The notes: generated by a model not told the origin, from the sequence alone. A stretch of 64,000 nucleotides of DNA from Streptomyces spiralis (GCF_014654675.1 NZ_BNBC01000020.1:1-64000), one strand, 5' to 3'; positions 17,011-24,958 are shown, counted from the stretch's first letter. Translations and numbers: made by a program.

Positions 17011-17550
17011 GTGTACTTCGCCGCACTGCTCGCGCGCACCGAAGACGGGTGGGAAGCGAGCGACACAGAGCTCGACGATGTGGAGACGCTGTCCGACCTG
17101 GCCGACCTGGCCCGGGAAGCCTCGGCCGAGGACGACACGGTGCTCGTCCTCATCGAGCAGGAGGACGCGTGGTTCGGCGTCGTCCGCGTGGACGGCGAGG
17201 ACGACCCTCGTATCTACGTCTCGGACGCCGCCGCCGCTGCCCGCAGTTCGTACGGCGAGATCCTGCTCACCGACGAACTGCTCGGCCGGGAGCCCGGTGA
17301 CGACGTCCCCGACCTGGACTCCCTCGACCTCGACGGCACGGAGGACGGCGAACCGGCGTCCGCCGAGGACGACGAGGAGGAGGAGGCCGTTTCCGCCGAA
17401 GCCATCACACACAGCCCGCTGGGTGACGGTGAGATCCTCGACGACCTGGGCGTCAGCGAGAAGGAGCTGCGCACCCTGGCCGCGGAGGACGCGCTGAGCG
17501 CGATCGCCGAGGCCCTGGGCGCCTCGGAGGTGCTGGAGACCGTCCGCTGA
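17011..17550 (+). CDS. tRNA adenosine deaminase-associated protein
   Basis: 179-residue acidic protein that precedes tadA in actinomycetes. It begins VYFAALLARTEDGWEASDTELDDVETL, has VLVLIEQEDAWFGVVRVDGEDDPRIYVSDA in the middle, a highly acidic linker (about residues 108-130), and a C-terminal helical part LGDGEILDDLGVSEKELRTLA. GTG at 17011 follows GGGAGAG. Its partner role with TadA is inferred from invariable adjacency; the activity is unknown. Confidence 0.9.
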   Translation: MYFAALLARTEDGWEASDTELDDVETLSDLADLAREASAEDDTVLVLIEQEDAWFGVVRVDGEDDPRIYVSDAAAAARSSYGEILLTDELLGREPGDDVPDLDSLDLDGTEDGEPASAEDDEEEEAVSAEAITHSPLGDGEILDDLGVSEKELRTLAAEDALSAIAEALGASEVLETVR

Positions 17551-17579
17551 CCCCGCAGGAGACACCGGGCACGTCCGGC

Positions 17580-18056
17580 GTGCCCCGCCTGCCCGACCCC
17601 GTCCGCGATCCCTGGCGGGACGCGATGCGGCTCGCCCTGCGCGAGGCCGAGGCGGCCGTCCGGGGCGGGGACGTCCCGGTCGGCGCCGTCGTGCTGTCGG
17701 GTGACGGCACGACCGTGCTCGGAGCGGGGCACAACGAGCGCGAGGCCACCGGAGACCCGACCGCCCACGCGGAGGTCCTCGCCATCCGGCGGGCCGCCGC
17801 GCGGGTCGGACAGTGGCGGCTGTCCGGCTGCACGCTGGTGGTCACGCTGGAGCCGTGCACGATGTGCGCGGGGGCCGTCGTGCTCTCCCGCGTGGACCGG
17901 GTGGTCTACGGCGCCCGCGACGAGAAGGCGGGTGCCGTCGGCTCGCTCTGGGACGTCGTACGGGACCGGCGGCTCAACCACCGGCCCGAGGTGATCGAGG
18001 GTGTGCTCGCCGACGACTGCGCCGGCATGCTCACCGAGTTCTTCCGCACCCGCTGA
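17580..18056 (+). CDS. tadA: tRNA-specific adenosine-34 deaminase
   Basis: 158 residues from this GTG. It deaminates A34 to inosine in tRNA-Arg(ACG), letting it read CGU, CGC and CGA. The zinc site is complete: HAEVLA (His and catalytic Glu) and PCTMCAGA (two Cys), with the strand RVDRVVYGARDEKAGAVGS typical of TadA. The start is uncertain. The same frame is open back to a CTG at 17547 that overlaps the previous stop (CTGA), preceded by GGAG, and would add 11 residues (LTPQETPGTSG). The GTG used here has an AGGAG only at a long distance. The substrate tRNA-Arg(ACG) is encoded at 40319-40390. Confidence 0.93.
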   Translation: MPRLPDPVRDPWRDAMRLALREAEAAVRGGDVPVGAVVLSGDGTTVLGAGHNEREATGDPTAHAEVLAIRRAAARVGQWRLSGCTLVVTLEPCTMCAGAVVLSRVDRVVYGARDEKAGAVGSLWDVVRDRRLNHRPEVIEGVLADDCAGMLTEFFRTR

Positions 18057-18133
18057 GCCCGGACGTTCCGTGACGCCAGACGCCCGGGAAACGGATTTCG
18101 GCCCAGGCCCCACTGTGCTGTAAGGTCTCCCTC

Positions 18134-18218
18134 GGTAGCGTGTCCGAGCGGCCGAAGGAGCTCGCCTCGAAAGCGAGTGTGGCGCAAGTCACCGAGGGTT
18201 CAAATCCCTCCGCTACCG
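18134..18218 (+). tRNA. tRNA-Ser(CGA)
   Basis: 85-base class II tRNA. The acceptor stem is GGTAGCG/CGCTACC, the anticodon stem-loop CTCGC-CTCGAAA-GCGAG carries CGA, there is a long variable arm, and the T arm is GAGGGTTCAAATCCCTC. CCA is not encoded. It is the first of three serine tRNAs in the window. Confidence 0.96.
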
Positions 18219-18308
18219 CTGTAGAAGGGCCCCGTCCGCCGGACGGGGCCCTTCGTGCGATCATCGTGCAGCCGACGCCAGGGGCGACCAGCGACAGGGG
18301 AGGCCGCG

Positions 18309-18488
18309 ATGGCCGTGAACGCCAAGAAGATCGTCGTCTATGTGCTCGTGGTCTTCGCGCTGTACGTGATCATCACGGACCCGGCCAAGGCCGCCGACTA
18401 CGTCCAGATAGGGTTCGAGGGCATATCGGACGCCGCCAAGGCCATCGGCGACTTCATGACATGGGTCGCCAACGGAGGAAACTCATGA
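18309..18488 (+). CDS. Small single-span membrane protein
   Basis: 59 residues: MAVNAKK, then one membrane helix IVVYVLVVFALYVIITDP and a short amphipathic tail. The strong GGGGAGG ribosome site ends six bases before the ATG. Its stop overlaps the start of the Dabb gene (ATGA), so the two are translationally coupled. No function is recognised. Confidence 0.8.
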   Translation: MAVNAKKIVVYVLVVFALYVIITDPAKAADYVQIGFEGISDAAKAIGDFMTWVANGGNS

Positions 18489-18778
18489 TCCGCCACCTGG
18501 TCCTCTTCAAGCTCAACGAGGGTGTCGAGCGCGACGACCCGCGCGTCGTGGAGGGGGCCGAGGCCTTCCGCGTCCTCGGCGACCGGATCGAGGAGCTGCG
18601 CTTCTGGGAGTGCGGCTGGAACATGAGCGACCGGCCGATCGCCTACGACTTCGCGATCAACTCCGCCGTGGAGGACGCCGACGCCCTGAAGCGGTACCTG
18701 GAGCACCCGGCCCACCAGGCGGGCGTCGCGCTGTGGCGCGAGTTCGCCACGTGGGTGATCGCCGACTACGAGTTCTGA
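18485..18778 (+). CDS. Dabb-family (stress-responsive A/B barrel) protein
   Basis: 97 residues with MIRHLVLFKLNEGV at the start, the conserved His and strand IRHLVLFKL, and YDFAINSAVEDADALKRYLEHPAHQAGVALW near the end, all typical of Dabb dimeric ferredoxin-like barrels. No catalytic role can be assigned. It is coupled to the small membrane protein and followed by a strong terminator. Confidence 0.88.
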   Translation: MIRHLVLFKLNEGVERDDPRVVEGAEAFRVLGDRIEELRFWECGWNMSDRPIAYDFAINSAVEDADALKRYLEHPAHQAGVALWREFATWVIADYEF

Positions 18779-18799
18779 GCCGTACGGCTGCACGCTCGA

Positions 18800-18828
18800 C
18801 CCCGCACCGGAACGGTGCGGGGATTTTT
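18800..18828 (+). terminator. Rho-independent terminator
   Basis: CCCCGCACC and GGTGCGGGG arms with a five-base spacer, followed by ATTTTT. It closes the small-protein/Dabb unit 21 bases after the stop and separates it from the sigma factor genes. Confidence 0.93.
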
Positions 18829-18954
18829 CGCGTCTTATGCCCTAATTCATACCTCAACACGTGCTTATGCGGTGCTTGAACCCGATGCACCTGTCTTGTG
18901 ATGCTATGACCGCTTTTGACGGATGAGTTGATCGACGAAGAGGTGGCGTTGACC

Positions 18955-19821
18955 GTGTCGGCCAGTACTGCGCCGCCCCAGGAGGAATCCACTCAGGCCG
19001 CGGCCCCCGGGCCGACCGCGAACCCGAACCCGACCGCCCCGCCGGCCCCGGAGAAGCGGCGCGGCGCCGACACCCGCGCCCTCACCCAGCTGCTCTTCAC
19101 CCAGCTGAAGGAGCTCGAATCCGGCACCGCCGAACACGCCCGCGTGCGCGGGGCGCTCATCGAGGCCAACCTACCGCTCGTGCGCTACGCGGCCGCCCGC
19201 TTCCGCTCCCGCAACGAGCCGATGGAGGACGTCGTCCAGGTCGGCACCATCGGGCTGATCAACGCCATCGACCGCTTCGATCCGGACCGGGGCGTGCAGT
19301 TCCCGACCTTCGCCATGCCCACGGTCGTCGGCGAGATCAAGCGGTACTTCCGCGACAACGTCCGCACCGTCCACGTCCCGCGCCGGCTGCACGAACTGTG
19401 GGTCCAGGTCAACAGCGCGACGGAGGACCTGACGACCACCTTCGGCCGCTCCCCCACGACCGCCGAGATCGCCGAGCGGCTGCGCATCACCGAGGAGGAG
19501 GTGCTCTCCTGCATCGAGGCCGGGAGGTCGTACCACGCGACCTCCCTGGAGGCGGCCCAGGAGGGCGACGGGCTGCCCGGGCTGCTGGACCGGCTCGGCT
19601 ACGAGGACCCGGCCCTGGACGGCGTCGAGCACCGCGACCTGGTCCGCCACCTCCTCGTCCAACTCCCCGAACGGGAACAGCGCATCCTGCTGCTGCGCTA
19701 CTACAGCAATCTCACCCAGTCGCAGATCAGCGCCGAACTCGGCGTCTCCCAGATGCATGTCTCCCGGCTACTCGCGCGTAGCTTCCAGCGGTTGAGATCC
19801 GCAAACAGGATCGAGGCGTAA
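18955..19821 (+). CDS. sigF: SigB/SigF-family RNA polymerase sigma factor
   Basis: 288 residues. Region 2 is complete (LIEANLPLVRYAAARFRSRNEPMEDVVQVGTIGLINAIDRFDPDRGVQFPTFAMPTVVGEIKRYFRD), region 3 follows (RTVHVPRRLHELWVQV), and region 4 has a clear HTH (NLTQSQISAELGVSQMHVSRLLARS). Members are sporulation or stress sigmas usually held by RsbW-type anti-sigmas. The GTG at 18955 is chosen by analogy with SigF N-termini; the frame is open to a TTG at 18916 and a GTG at 18943. It is tandem with a paralogue, the arrangement of S. coelicolor sigF-sigN, which supports the symbol. Confidence 0.88.
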   Translation: MSASTAPPQEESTQAAAPGPTANPNPTAPPAPEKRRGADTRALTQLLFTQLKELESGTAEHARVRGALIEANLPLVRYAAARFRSRNEPMEDVVQVGTIGLINAIDRFDPDRGVQFPTFAMPTVVGEIKRYFRDNVRTVHVPRRLHELWVQVNSATEDLTTTFGRSPTTAEIAERLRITEEEVLSCIEAGRSYHATSLEAAQEGDGLPGLLDRLGYEDPALDGVEHRDLVRHLLVQLPEREQRILLLRYYSNLTQSQISAELGVSQMHVSRLLARSFQRLRSANRIEA

Positions 19822-19971
19822 CCGTCACGAGCGAATCGCCCACCTGGGAAGATTCCGACAGGGACGTTCCGAAAGCCCGTCAGACCGCTTTCTGCCAGGG
19901 CGGATTCGCGTATCGGATGTCGACATGTCACTACAGCGCGTTGCCGACATGTGACATTCTGCGGGAAGCGC

Positions 19972-19997
19972 GTTTGCCGCGGCTTCGGCTCCGGTAT
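19972..19997 (+). promoter_or_regulatory. Candidate stress-sigma (SigB/SigN-type) promoter
   Basis: GTTT, 16 bases, then CGGTAT, about 70 bases upstream of the second sigma gene. It is close to the GTTT-N14-16-GGGTAT promoters of streptomycete SigB-family factors. This fits the reported autoregulation of sigN. One base of the -10 differs from consensus. Confidence 0.45.
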
Positions 19998-20067
19998 TCA
20001 GGTGAAGGCTGAGTTCTCCTCGTCAGAGAGCCCGGCCGCGACCGTCCCGCGACCCAGAGGGGGTGGC

Positions 20068-20994
20068 ATGTCCGCAGACCAGGGCAGCTCCAAGGTGCTG
20101 ACGCTCATGAAGAGCGAGGCGCCGTCCCCGGCGCTCGAGCCGCTCGACGCCCTCGACGACGTGACGGCCCTCGCGGCCGTCCCGGCCCCGGCCCTGCCGG
20201 CCACTCCCACCCCGGCACTGCCGCCCTCGGAGATCATCGACACCCGCACCCTGTCCCGCTCCCTGTTCCTGCGGCTCGCCGCGCTCGACGAGAACAGCCC
20301 CGAGCGCGCCTACGTCCGGGACACCCTGATCGAGCTCAACCTCCCGCTGGTCCGCTACGCGGCAGCCCGCTTCCGCTCGCGCAACGAGCCGATGGAGGAC
20401 ATCGTCCAGGTCGGCACCATCGGCCTGATCAAGGCGATCGACCGCTTCGACTGCGAACGCGGCGTGGAGTTCCCGACGTTCGCGATGCCGACCGTGGTCG
20501 GCGAGATCAAGCGCTTCTTCCGGGACACGTCCTGGTCGGTGCGGGTGCCCAGGCGCCTTCAGGAGCTGCGGCTCGCCCTGACCAAGGCCAGCGACGAGCT
20601 GTCGCAGAAGCTGGACCGGTCGCCGACCGTCGGCGAACTCGCCGCGGTCCTGGGCGTGTCGGAGGAGGACGTCGTCGACGGCCTCGCGGTCGGCAACGCC
20701 TACACCGCCTCCTCCCTCGACTCCCCGGCCCCGGAGGACGACGGAGGCGAGGGCTCCCTGGCGGACCGCCTCGGCTACGAGGACTCGGCGCTGGAGGGGG
20801 TGGAGTACCGCGAGTCGCTCAAGCCGCTGCTCGCCAAGCTGCCGCCCCGGGAGCGGCGGATCATCATGCTGCGCTTCTTCGCCAACATGACCCAGTCGCA
20901 GATCGGCGAGGAGGTCGGCATCTCGCAGATGCACGTCTCCCGGCTGCTCACCCGGACCCTGGCACAGCTGCGGGAAGGGCTCATCTCGGACTGA
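20068..20994 (+). CDS. sigN: SigB/SigF-family RNA polymerase sigma factor (SigN-like)
   Basis: 308 residues. An Ala/Pro-rich N-terminus is followed by the same region 2-4 architecture as the preceding gene (RFRSRNEPMEDIVQVGTIGLIKAIDRFDCERGVEFPTFAMPTVVGEIKRFFRDTSWSVRVPRR; HTH in MTQSQIGEEVGISQMHVSRLLTR). ATG at 20068 follows GAGGGGGTGGC, and the upstream open frame is dismissed. Position next to the SigF-like gene matches S. coelicolor SigN, a late developmental factor whose regulon includes nepA; a NepA-like gene is present at 49152. The assignment rests on order and similarity from memory. Confidence 0.87.
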   Translation: MSADQGSSKVLTLMKSEAPSPALEPLDALDDVTALAAVPAPALPATPTPALPPSEIIDTRTLSRSLFLRLAALDENSPERAYVRDTLIELNLPLVRYAAARFRSRNEPMEDIVQVGTIGLIKAIDRFDCERGVEFPTFAMPTVVGEIKRFFRDTSWSVRVPRRLQELRLALTKASDELSQKLDRSPTVGELAAVLGVSEEDVVDGLAVGNAYTASSLDSPAPEDDGGEGSLADRLGYEDSALEGVEYRESLKPLLAKLPPRERRIIMLRFFANMTQSQIGEEVGISQMHVSRLLTRTLAQLREGLISD

Positions 20995-21127
20995 CGCCCC
21001 GAGGCAGGGCGACGGAGCAGCAGGAACGACGACATCGACTCACGGCCGTCGAGGCGCCGATGCGGGCGCCCCGACGGCCGTCGTCCGTCCGGGCGGGGGC
21101 GCGGGTGGCCGCCCGCCCGGGCGCGAG

Positions 21128-21178
21128 CTGTGCTCGAACGCCAGCTCTACTTGAACGCCAGGTCTACTTGAACGCCAG
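21128..21178. repeat. 17-bp tandem repeat, three copies, over a stop codon
   Basis: Copies at 21128-21144, 21145-21161 and 21162-21178; the last two differ by one base and the first is more diverged. On the minus strand the unit encodes the final residues and stop of the small membrane protein (LAFK-stop), so the 3' end of the gene has been duplicated twice downstream. Confidence 0.9.
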
Positions 21179-21358
21179 CCAGGCGACGGCCGCGACGATC
21201 ACCACGGCGGCGACGACACCGATGATCAGGCCGACGCGCGGCCCGGAGGAGGTCTCCTGCTGCCGCGCGGCCTGGGGAGCCTCGTCGACGAACGCGCGGA
21301 ACATCTGGGTGCTGCCGGCGGGGTCGTAATTGCCCTGGGGGCCCTGGGTGTTAGCCAT
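21164..21358 (-). CDS. Small tail-anchored-like membrane protein
   Basis: 64 residues: a soluble N-terminus (NTQGPQGNYDPAGSTQMFRAFVDEAPQAARQQ) and one C-terminal membrane helix VGLIIGVVAAVVIVAAVAWLAF ending in Lys. That is a tail-anchored layout. Its stop codon lies in the first of three 17-bp repeats. The function is unknown. It is divergent from the MarR/MFS unit. Confidence 0.8.
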   Translation of the reverse strand: MANTQGPQGNYDPAGSTQMFRAFVDEAPQAARQQETSSGPRVGLIIGVVAAVVIVAAVAWLAFK

Positions 21359-21474
21359 GGCCCGAGACCCTAGCGAAAACGCGGGGGCTGCCCAAGCGCG
21401 GGGGCTCTTTCCGCTGCTCCTTCACACGCACCCGAGTGCTCCTTCACACGCACCCGAGTCGGTGTGGCCGTCCC

Positions 21475-21556
21475 TGGGGCTGCCGCCCCCGGACCCCCGC
21501 TTCGGCCTGAACGGCCTCGTCCTCGAACTCCGCCGGGGGGACCCCGGGACGGGCTG
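21475..21556. repeat. Streptomycete intergenic G/C repeat with an inserted second element
   Basis: GGGGCTGCCGCCCCCGGACC, then CCCGCTTCGGCCTGAACGGC and CTCGTCCTCGAAC form a sequence I recognise as a very common intergenic repeat of Streptomyces genomes, normally ending in a GACGGGCTG segment. Here CTCCGCCGGGGGGACCCC (identical to 16958-16975) is inserted before that end. Confidence 0.6.
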
Positions 21557-21587
21557 CCTTCTCCACCTGCAGGTTTACGTTCGCAAT

Positions 21588-21604
21588 ACTTGCCTTTGCC
21601 AAGT
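21588..21604. promoter_or_regulatory. Inverted repeat upstream of the MarR gene (distal)
   Basis: ACTTG-CCTTTGC-CAAGT, a 5-bp dyad in an A+T-enriched patch 86 bases upstream of the MarR start. It is possibly an auxiliary operator. Confidence 0.4.
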
Positions 21605-21630
21605 TTTTGCGCCGCCGACCACCGATTTGT

Positions 21631-21643
21631 TTGCCTGCAGCAA
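21631..21643. promoter_or_regulatory. Candidate MarR operator 1
   Basis: TTGC-CTGCA-GCAA. It has the same half-sites and five-base spacing as operator 2, whose centre is 29 bases away. Placement just upstream of the MarR gene suggests autoregulation. Confidence 0.55.
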
Positions 21644-21659
21644 CCAACCGCCCGTATGG

Positions 21660-21672
21660 TTGCCCCAAGCAA
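21660..21672. promoter_or_regulatory. Candidate MarR operator 2
   Basis: TTGC-CCCAA-GCAA, extended by a G/C pair to GTTGC...GCAAC, ending 17 bases before the MarR start and partly adjoining the ribosome site. Together with operator 1 it would block the promoter of the marR-MFS unit. Confidence 0.55.
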
Positions 21673-21689
21673 CGATTACGGGAGGTGTG

Positions 21690-22202
21690 ATGGCCGGGCA
21701 GGCGCAGTTCGAAGAGCTGGCGCGTCAGCTCAGCGCCATCGGAGCCGTGAAACGGGACATGGGACGGATCCTGCCGTCCGACTGTCCGGCGGGCTCGGCA
21801 GCCGTGCTGACGCTGCTCGGCCGTCATGGCGACATGCGCATGAGCAAGCTCGCGGAGCTGCTCGCCGTGGACATGTCGGTGACCAGCCGGCATGTGGCGC
21901 ACGTCGCCGCGCGCGGCTGGATCGAGCGGCTGCCGGACCCCGCGGACAAGCGCTCGCGCATCCTGCGCCTGACGCCCGTGGGAGTGGACCGGCTGGACGA
22001 CCTGTACCGGCGGACCACACACCTGTTCGCCGAACGGCTGAGCGACTGGACCGACGACGAGGTCGGTCAGCTCATCCGGCTGATGACCCGGCTGCGCGAC
22101 AGCTTCGGCGACTGCCGGACCAGCGCCGTCCGGATCCCCGAACCCGCCGCGCCCGTAGTCGAAGAGACCACTTTGACCACCCGTACACCCGCAAGCACGT
22201 AA
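21690..22202 (+). CDS. MarR-family transcriptional regulator
   Basis: 170 residues. The winged helix is clear: AAVLTLLGRHGDMRMSKLAELLAVDMSVTSRHVAHVAARGWIERLPDPADKRSRILRLTPVG. ATG at 21690 lies just after GGAGG; a GTG three bases earlier is possible. It lies 13 bases before the MFS gene, so it is almost certainly the first gene of that operon and its local repressor. Paired TTGC-N5-GCAA dyads lie in front of it. Confidence 0.92.
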   Translation: MAGQAQFEELARQLSAIGAVKRDMGRILPSDCPAGSAAVLTLLGRHGDMRMSKLAELLAVDMSVTSRHVAHVAARGWIERLPDPADKRSRILRLTPVGVDRLDDLYRRTTHLFAERLSDWTDDEVGQLIRLMTRLRDSFGDCRTSAVRIPEPAAPVVEETTLTTRTPAST

Positions 22203-22215
22203 GTAAAGGAAGCCC

Positions 22216-24786
22216 ATGGCAACGACCACACCAGCCGGTGTGCGGGCTCACGCCAAGCATGGGGGAGGCTCCCCGGGGAGCGCTCCGATGACCCACCGGC
22301 AGATCATGGAGGCGCTCTCCGGGCTGCTGCTCGGCATGTTCGTGGCGATCCTGTCGTCCACGATCGTCTCCAACGCACTGCCGCACATCATCAGCGACCT
22401 CGGTGGCGGCCAGTCCGCCTACACCTGGGTGGTCACGGCCGCCCTGCTGTCGATGACCGCGGCCACTCCCCTGTGGGGCAAGCTCGCCGACCTGTACAGC
22501 AAGAAGGCGCTCGTCCAGATAGCCCTGATCATCTACGTCGTCGCGTCGATGGCCGCCGGTCTCTCGCAGAACCCCGGCATGCTGATCGTCTGCCGCGTGA
22601 TCCAGGGCATCGGCGTCGGCGGTCTGTCCGCACTGGCGCAGATCGTCATGGCCGCGATGATCTCCCCGCGCGAGCGGGGCCGTTACTCCGGCTACCTCGG
22701 CGCCACGTTCGCCGTCGCCACCGTCGGCGGCCCGCTGCTCGGCGGTGTCATCACCGACACCTCCTGGCTGGGCTGGCGCTGGTGCTTCTACGTCGGCGTG
22801 CCGTTCGCGGTGATCGCGCTGATCGTGCTCCAGAAGACCCTGCACCTGCCGGTCGTGAAGCGGAAGGTGAAGGTCGACTGGCTGGGCGCGTTCCTGATCT
22901 CGGCCGCCGTCTCGCTGCTGCTGATCTGGGTCACCTTCGCCGGTGACAAGTACGACTGGCTGTCGTGGCAGACGGCCGCGATGGTCGCCGGTTCGGTCGT
23001 CCTCGGCCTGCTGTTCGTGCTCGCGGAGGCCAAGGCCAGCGAGCCGATCATCCCGCTGCGGCTGTTCCGCAACCGCACCATCACGCTCGCGTCGCTCGCG
23101 TCGCTCTTCGTGGGCATCGCGATGTTCACCGGCACGGTGTTCTTCAGCCAGTACTTCCAGCTGGCCCGCGACAAGTCCCCGACGATGTCGGGTGTCATGA
23201 CGATCCCGATGATCGGCGGTCTGTTCGTCTCCTCCACCGTCTCGGGTCAGTTCATCACCCGTACCGGCCGCTGGAAGGGCTGGCTGGTCAGCGGTGGCGT
23301 GCTGGTGACGGCCGGTCTGGGCCTGCTGGGCACCATCCGGTACGACACCGACTACTGGAAGATGGCCATCTTCATGGCGCTGCTGGGTCTCGGCATCGGC
23401 ATGATGATGCAGAACCTGGTGCTGTGCACGCAGAACCAGGTGGCCCCGAGCGACCTCGGTTCCGCCAGCTCCACGGTCACCTTCTTCCGTTCCCTGGGCG
23501 GTGCGGTCGGCGTCTCCGCGCTCGGTGCGGTGATGGCCAACCGGATCACCCACTACGTCAAGGACGGCCTGTCCGACCTCGGTCCGAAGTACGCCAAGCT
23601 CGGCTCCGGCTCCGGCACCGACACCATCCCGGACATGAACGCGCTGCCGAAGCCGCTGCGCACGGTCATGGAGAGCGCCTACGGGCACGGCATCGCCGAC
23701 ATCTTCCTGATCGCCGGCGCGCTGGCCGCCGTCGCCTTCCTGATCACGCTGTTCATCAAGGAGGTTCCGTTGCGCACGAAGGGCGCGCTGGCGCAGGCCG
23801 CCGAGGGCGAGAGCGCCCCGGTGGACCCGGCCGCGACTCCGGTCGTCGCCGAGGCCGAGACCACGGCCGTCGAGGCCGCCGCGGCTCAGCCGTCCGCCCC
23901 GGCCGAGGAGCGGGTGCCCAGCTGGGCCGCCGCCACCGCCGGCACGGAGGCCGGCCCGGAGGGCACGCAGCGGCTGGCCGCGGTCGCCACGGTGGCGCCC
24001 GGTGAGCCGGCTGCCGGCTCCGGCGGCGGAATCCCGGTGCGCGGCTTCGTCCGGGGCGCCGAGAGCGCGCCGGTGCCGCAGGCCGCGGTCACGCTGATCT
24101 CGCTGGCCGGCCGCCAGCTGGGCCGGTCGGTCGCACAGGCCGACGGCGCCTACGCGGTGGACGCGCCCGGCGCGGGCTCCTACGTCCTGATCGCCTCCGC
24201 CGACGGCTTCCAGCCGCAGGCGTCCACGATCGTCGTGAACGGCGAGCCGGTGGCGTACGACATCCTGCTCAGCGGCACCAGCGGGCTGACCGGCGTGGTG
24301 CGGGCCGTGGAGAACGGGCTGCCGGTGAAGGACGCCATGGTGATCGTCACCGACGTGCGCGGCGATCTGCTGGCCACCGGGACCACCGGTGAGCAGGGCG
24401 AGTTCTCCTTCGCCGAGCTGGTGCCGGGTGCGGTGACCGTCGCGGTGAACGCCGTCGGGTACCGCCCGCGGGCACTGCCGGTCGAGGTGGGCGGCACCGG
24501 GGTCACCCGGGTCGAGATCGACCTCGACTCCGGCGCCCAGCTCCAGGGTGTCGTCCGGGCCCCGCACGGTCCCCTCGCGGACGCCCGCGTGACCCTGGTG
24601 GACGCGGCGGGCAACGTGGTCGGCACGGCCACCACCGGCACGGACGGGGCGTACGCCTTCACCGACCTGAACAGCGGTGAGTACACCGTCATCGCGACGG
24701 GCTACCCGCCGGTGGCGACGGCCCTGTCCGTCACCGGCCGCGGTGTCGACGACCACGACATCGAGCTCGCCCACCCCGGCGAGTAG
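22216..24786 (+). CDS. DHA2-type MFS efflux pump fused to carboxypeptidase-regulatory-like modules
   Basis: 856 residues. Residues ~25-520 form a 14-helix drug:H+ antiporter (DHA2/EmrB-QacA) with motif C-like ATVGGPLLGGVITD and motif A-like GKLADLYSKK. An Ala/Pro/Glu-rich linker follows. From about residue 612 come three beta-sandwich modules of the carboxypeptidase-regulatory/SpaA-like type, each with VxxAxVTLxDxxG...TGxDGxYxFxxLxxGxYTVxAxGY. With 14 helices both ends should be cytosolic, an odd place for modules usually found outside the cell. The next gene carries one such module too. The substrate is unknown; MarR control suggests a drug or lipophilic compound. Confidence 0.9.
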   Translation: MATTTPAGVRAHAKHGGGSPGSAPMTHRQIMEALSGLLLGMFVAILSSTIVSNALPHIISDLGGGQSAYTWVVTAALLSMTAATPLWGKLADLYSKKALVQIALIIYVVASMAAGLSQNPGMLIVCRVIQGIGVGGLSALAQIVMAAMISPRERGRYSGYLGATFAVATVGGPLLGGVITDTSWLGWRWCFYVGVPFAVIALIVLQKTLHLPVVKRKVKVDWLGAFLISAAVSLLLIWVTFAGDKYDWLSWQTAAMVAGSVVLGLLFVLAEAKASEPIIPLRLFRNRTITLASLASLFVGIAMFTGTVFFSQYFQLARDKSPTMSGVMTIPMIGGLFVSSTVSGQFITRTGRWKGWLVSGGVLVTAGLGLLGTIRYDTDYWKMAIFMALLGLGIGMMMQNLVLCTQNQVAPSDLGSASSTVTFFRSLGGAVGVSALGAVMANRITHYVKDGLSDLGPKYAKLGSGSGTDTIPDMNALPKPLRTVMESAYGHGIADIFLIAGALAAVAFLITLFIKEVPLRTKGALAQAAEGESAPVDPAATPVVAEAETTAVEAAAAQPSAPAEERVPSWAAATAGTEAGPEGTQRLAAVATVAPGEPAAGSGGGIPVRGFVRGAESAPVPQAAVTLISLAGRQLGRSVAQADGAYAVDAPGAGSYVLIASADGFQPQASTIVVNGEPVAYDILLSGTSGLTGVVRAVENGLPVKDAMVIVTDVRGDLLATGTTGEQGEFSFAELVPGAVTVAVNAVGYRPRALPVEVGGTGVTRVEIDLDSGAQLQGVVRAPHGPLADARVTLVDAAGNVVGTATTGTDGAYAFTDLNSGEYTVIATGYPPVATALSVTGRGVDDHDIELAHPGE

Positions 24787-24795
24787 TCCGGATCC

Positions 24796-24844
24796 GGCCC
24801 GCGGCGGGGCGTGCTCCGAACGGAGGTGCGCCCCACCGCGGGCC
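24796..24844 (+). terminator. Long G/C hairpin after the MFS gene
   Basis: GGCCCGCGG pairs with CCGCGGGCC, and an inner GGGGCG/CGCCCC and CTCCG/CGGAG continue the stem to a three-base loop. It begins nine bases after the stop and is followed by GGTTTC. It likely separates the MFS and YceI transcripts at least partly. Confidence 0.8.
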
Positions 24845-24862
24845 GGTTTCATATGACCAATT

Positions 24863-24876
24863 TGCAAGGCTTTGCA
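24863..24876. promoter_or_regulatory. Inverted repeat upstream of the YceI gene
   Basis: TGCAA-GGCT-TTGCA in an A+T-enriched patch (TTTCATATGACCAATT precedes it), about 85 bases before the YceI start. The TTGCA half-sites resemble those in front of the MarR gene, so shared control is possible but unproven. Confidence 0.4.
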
Positions 24877-24958
24877 CGCGAGTGAGCCGAAGGGGCGACG
24901 CCGGCACCGGCCGAAGCGCCCCGCAGGCGAGCGAGCAATCGAGAGGGAAGAAAACGGG

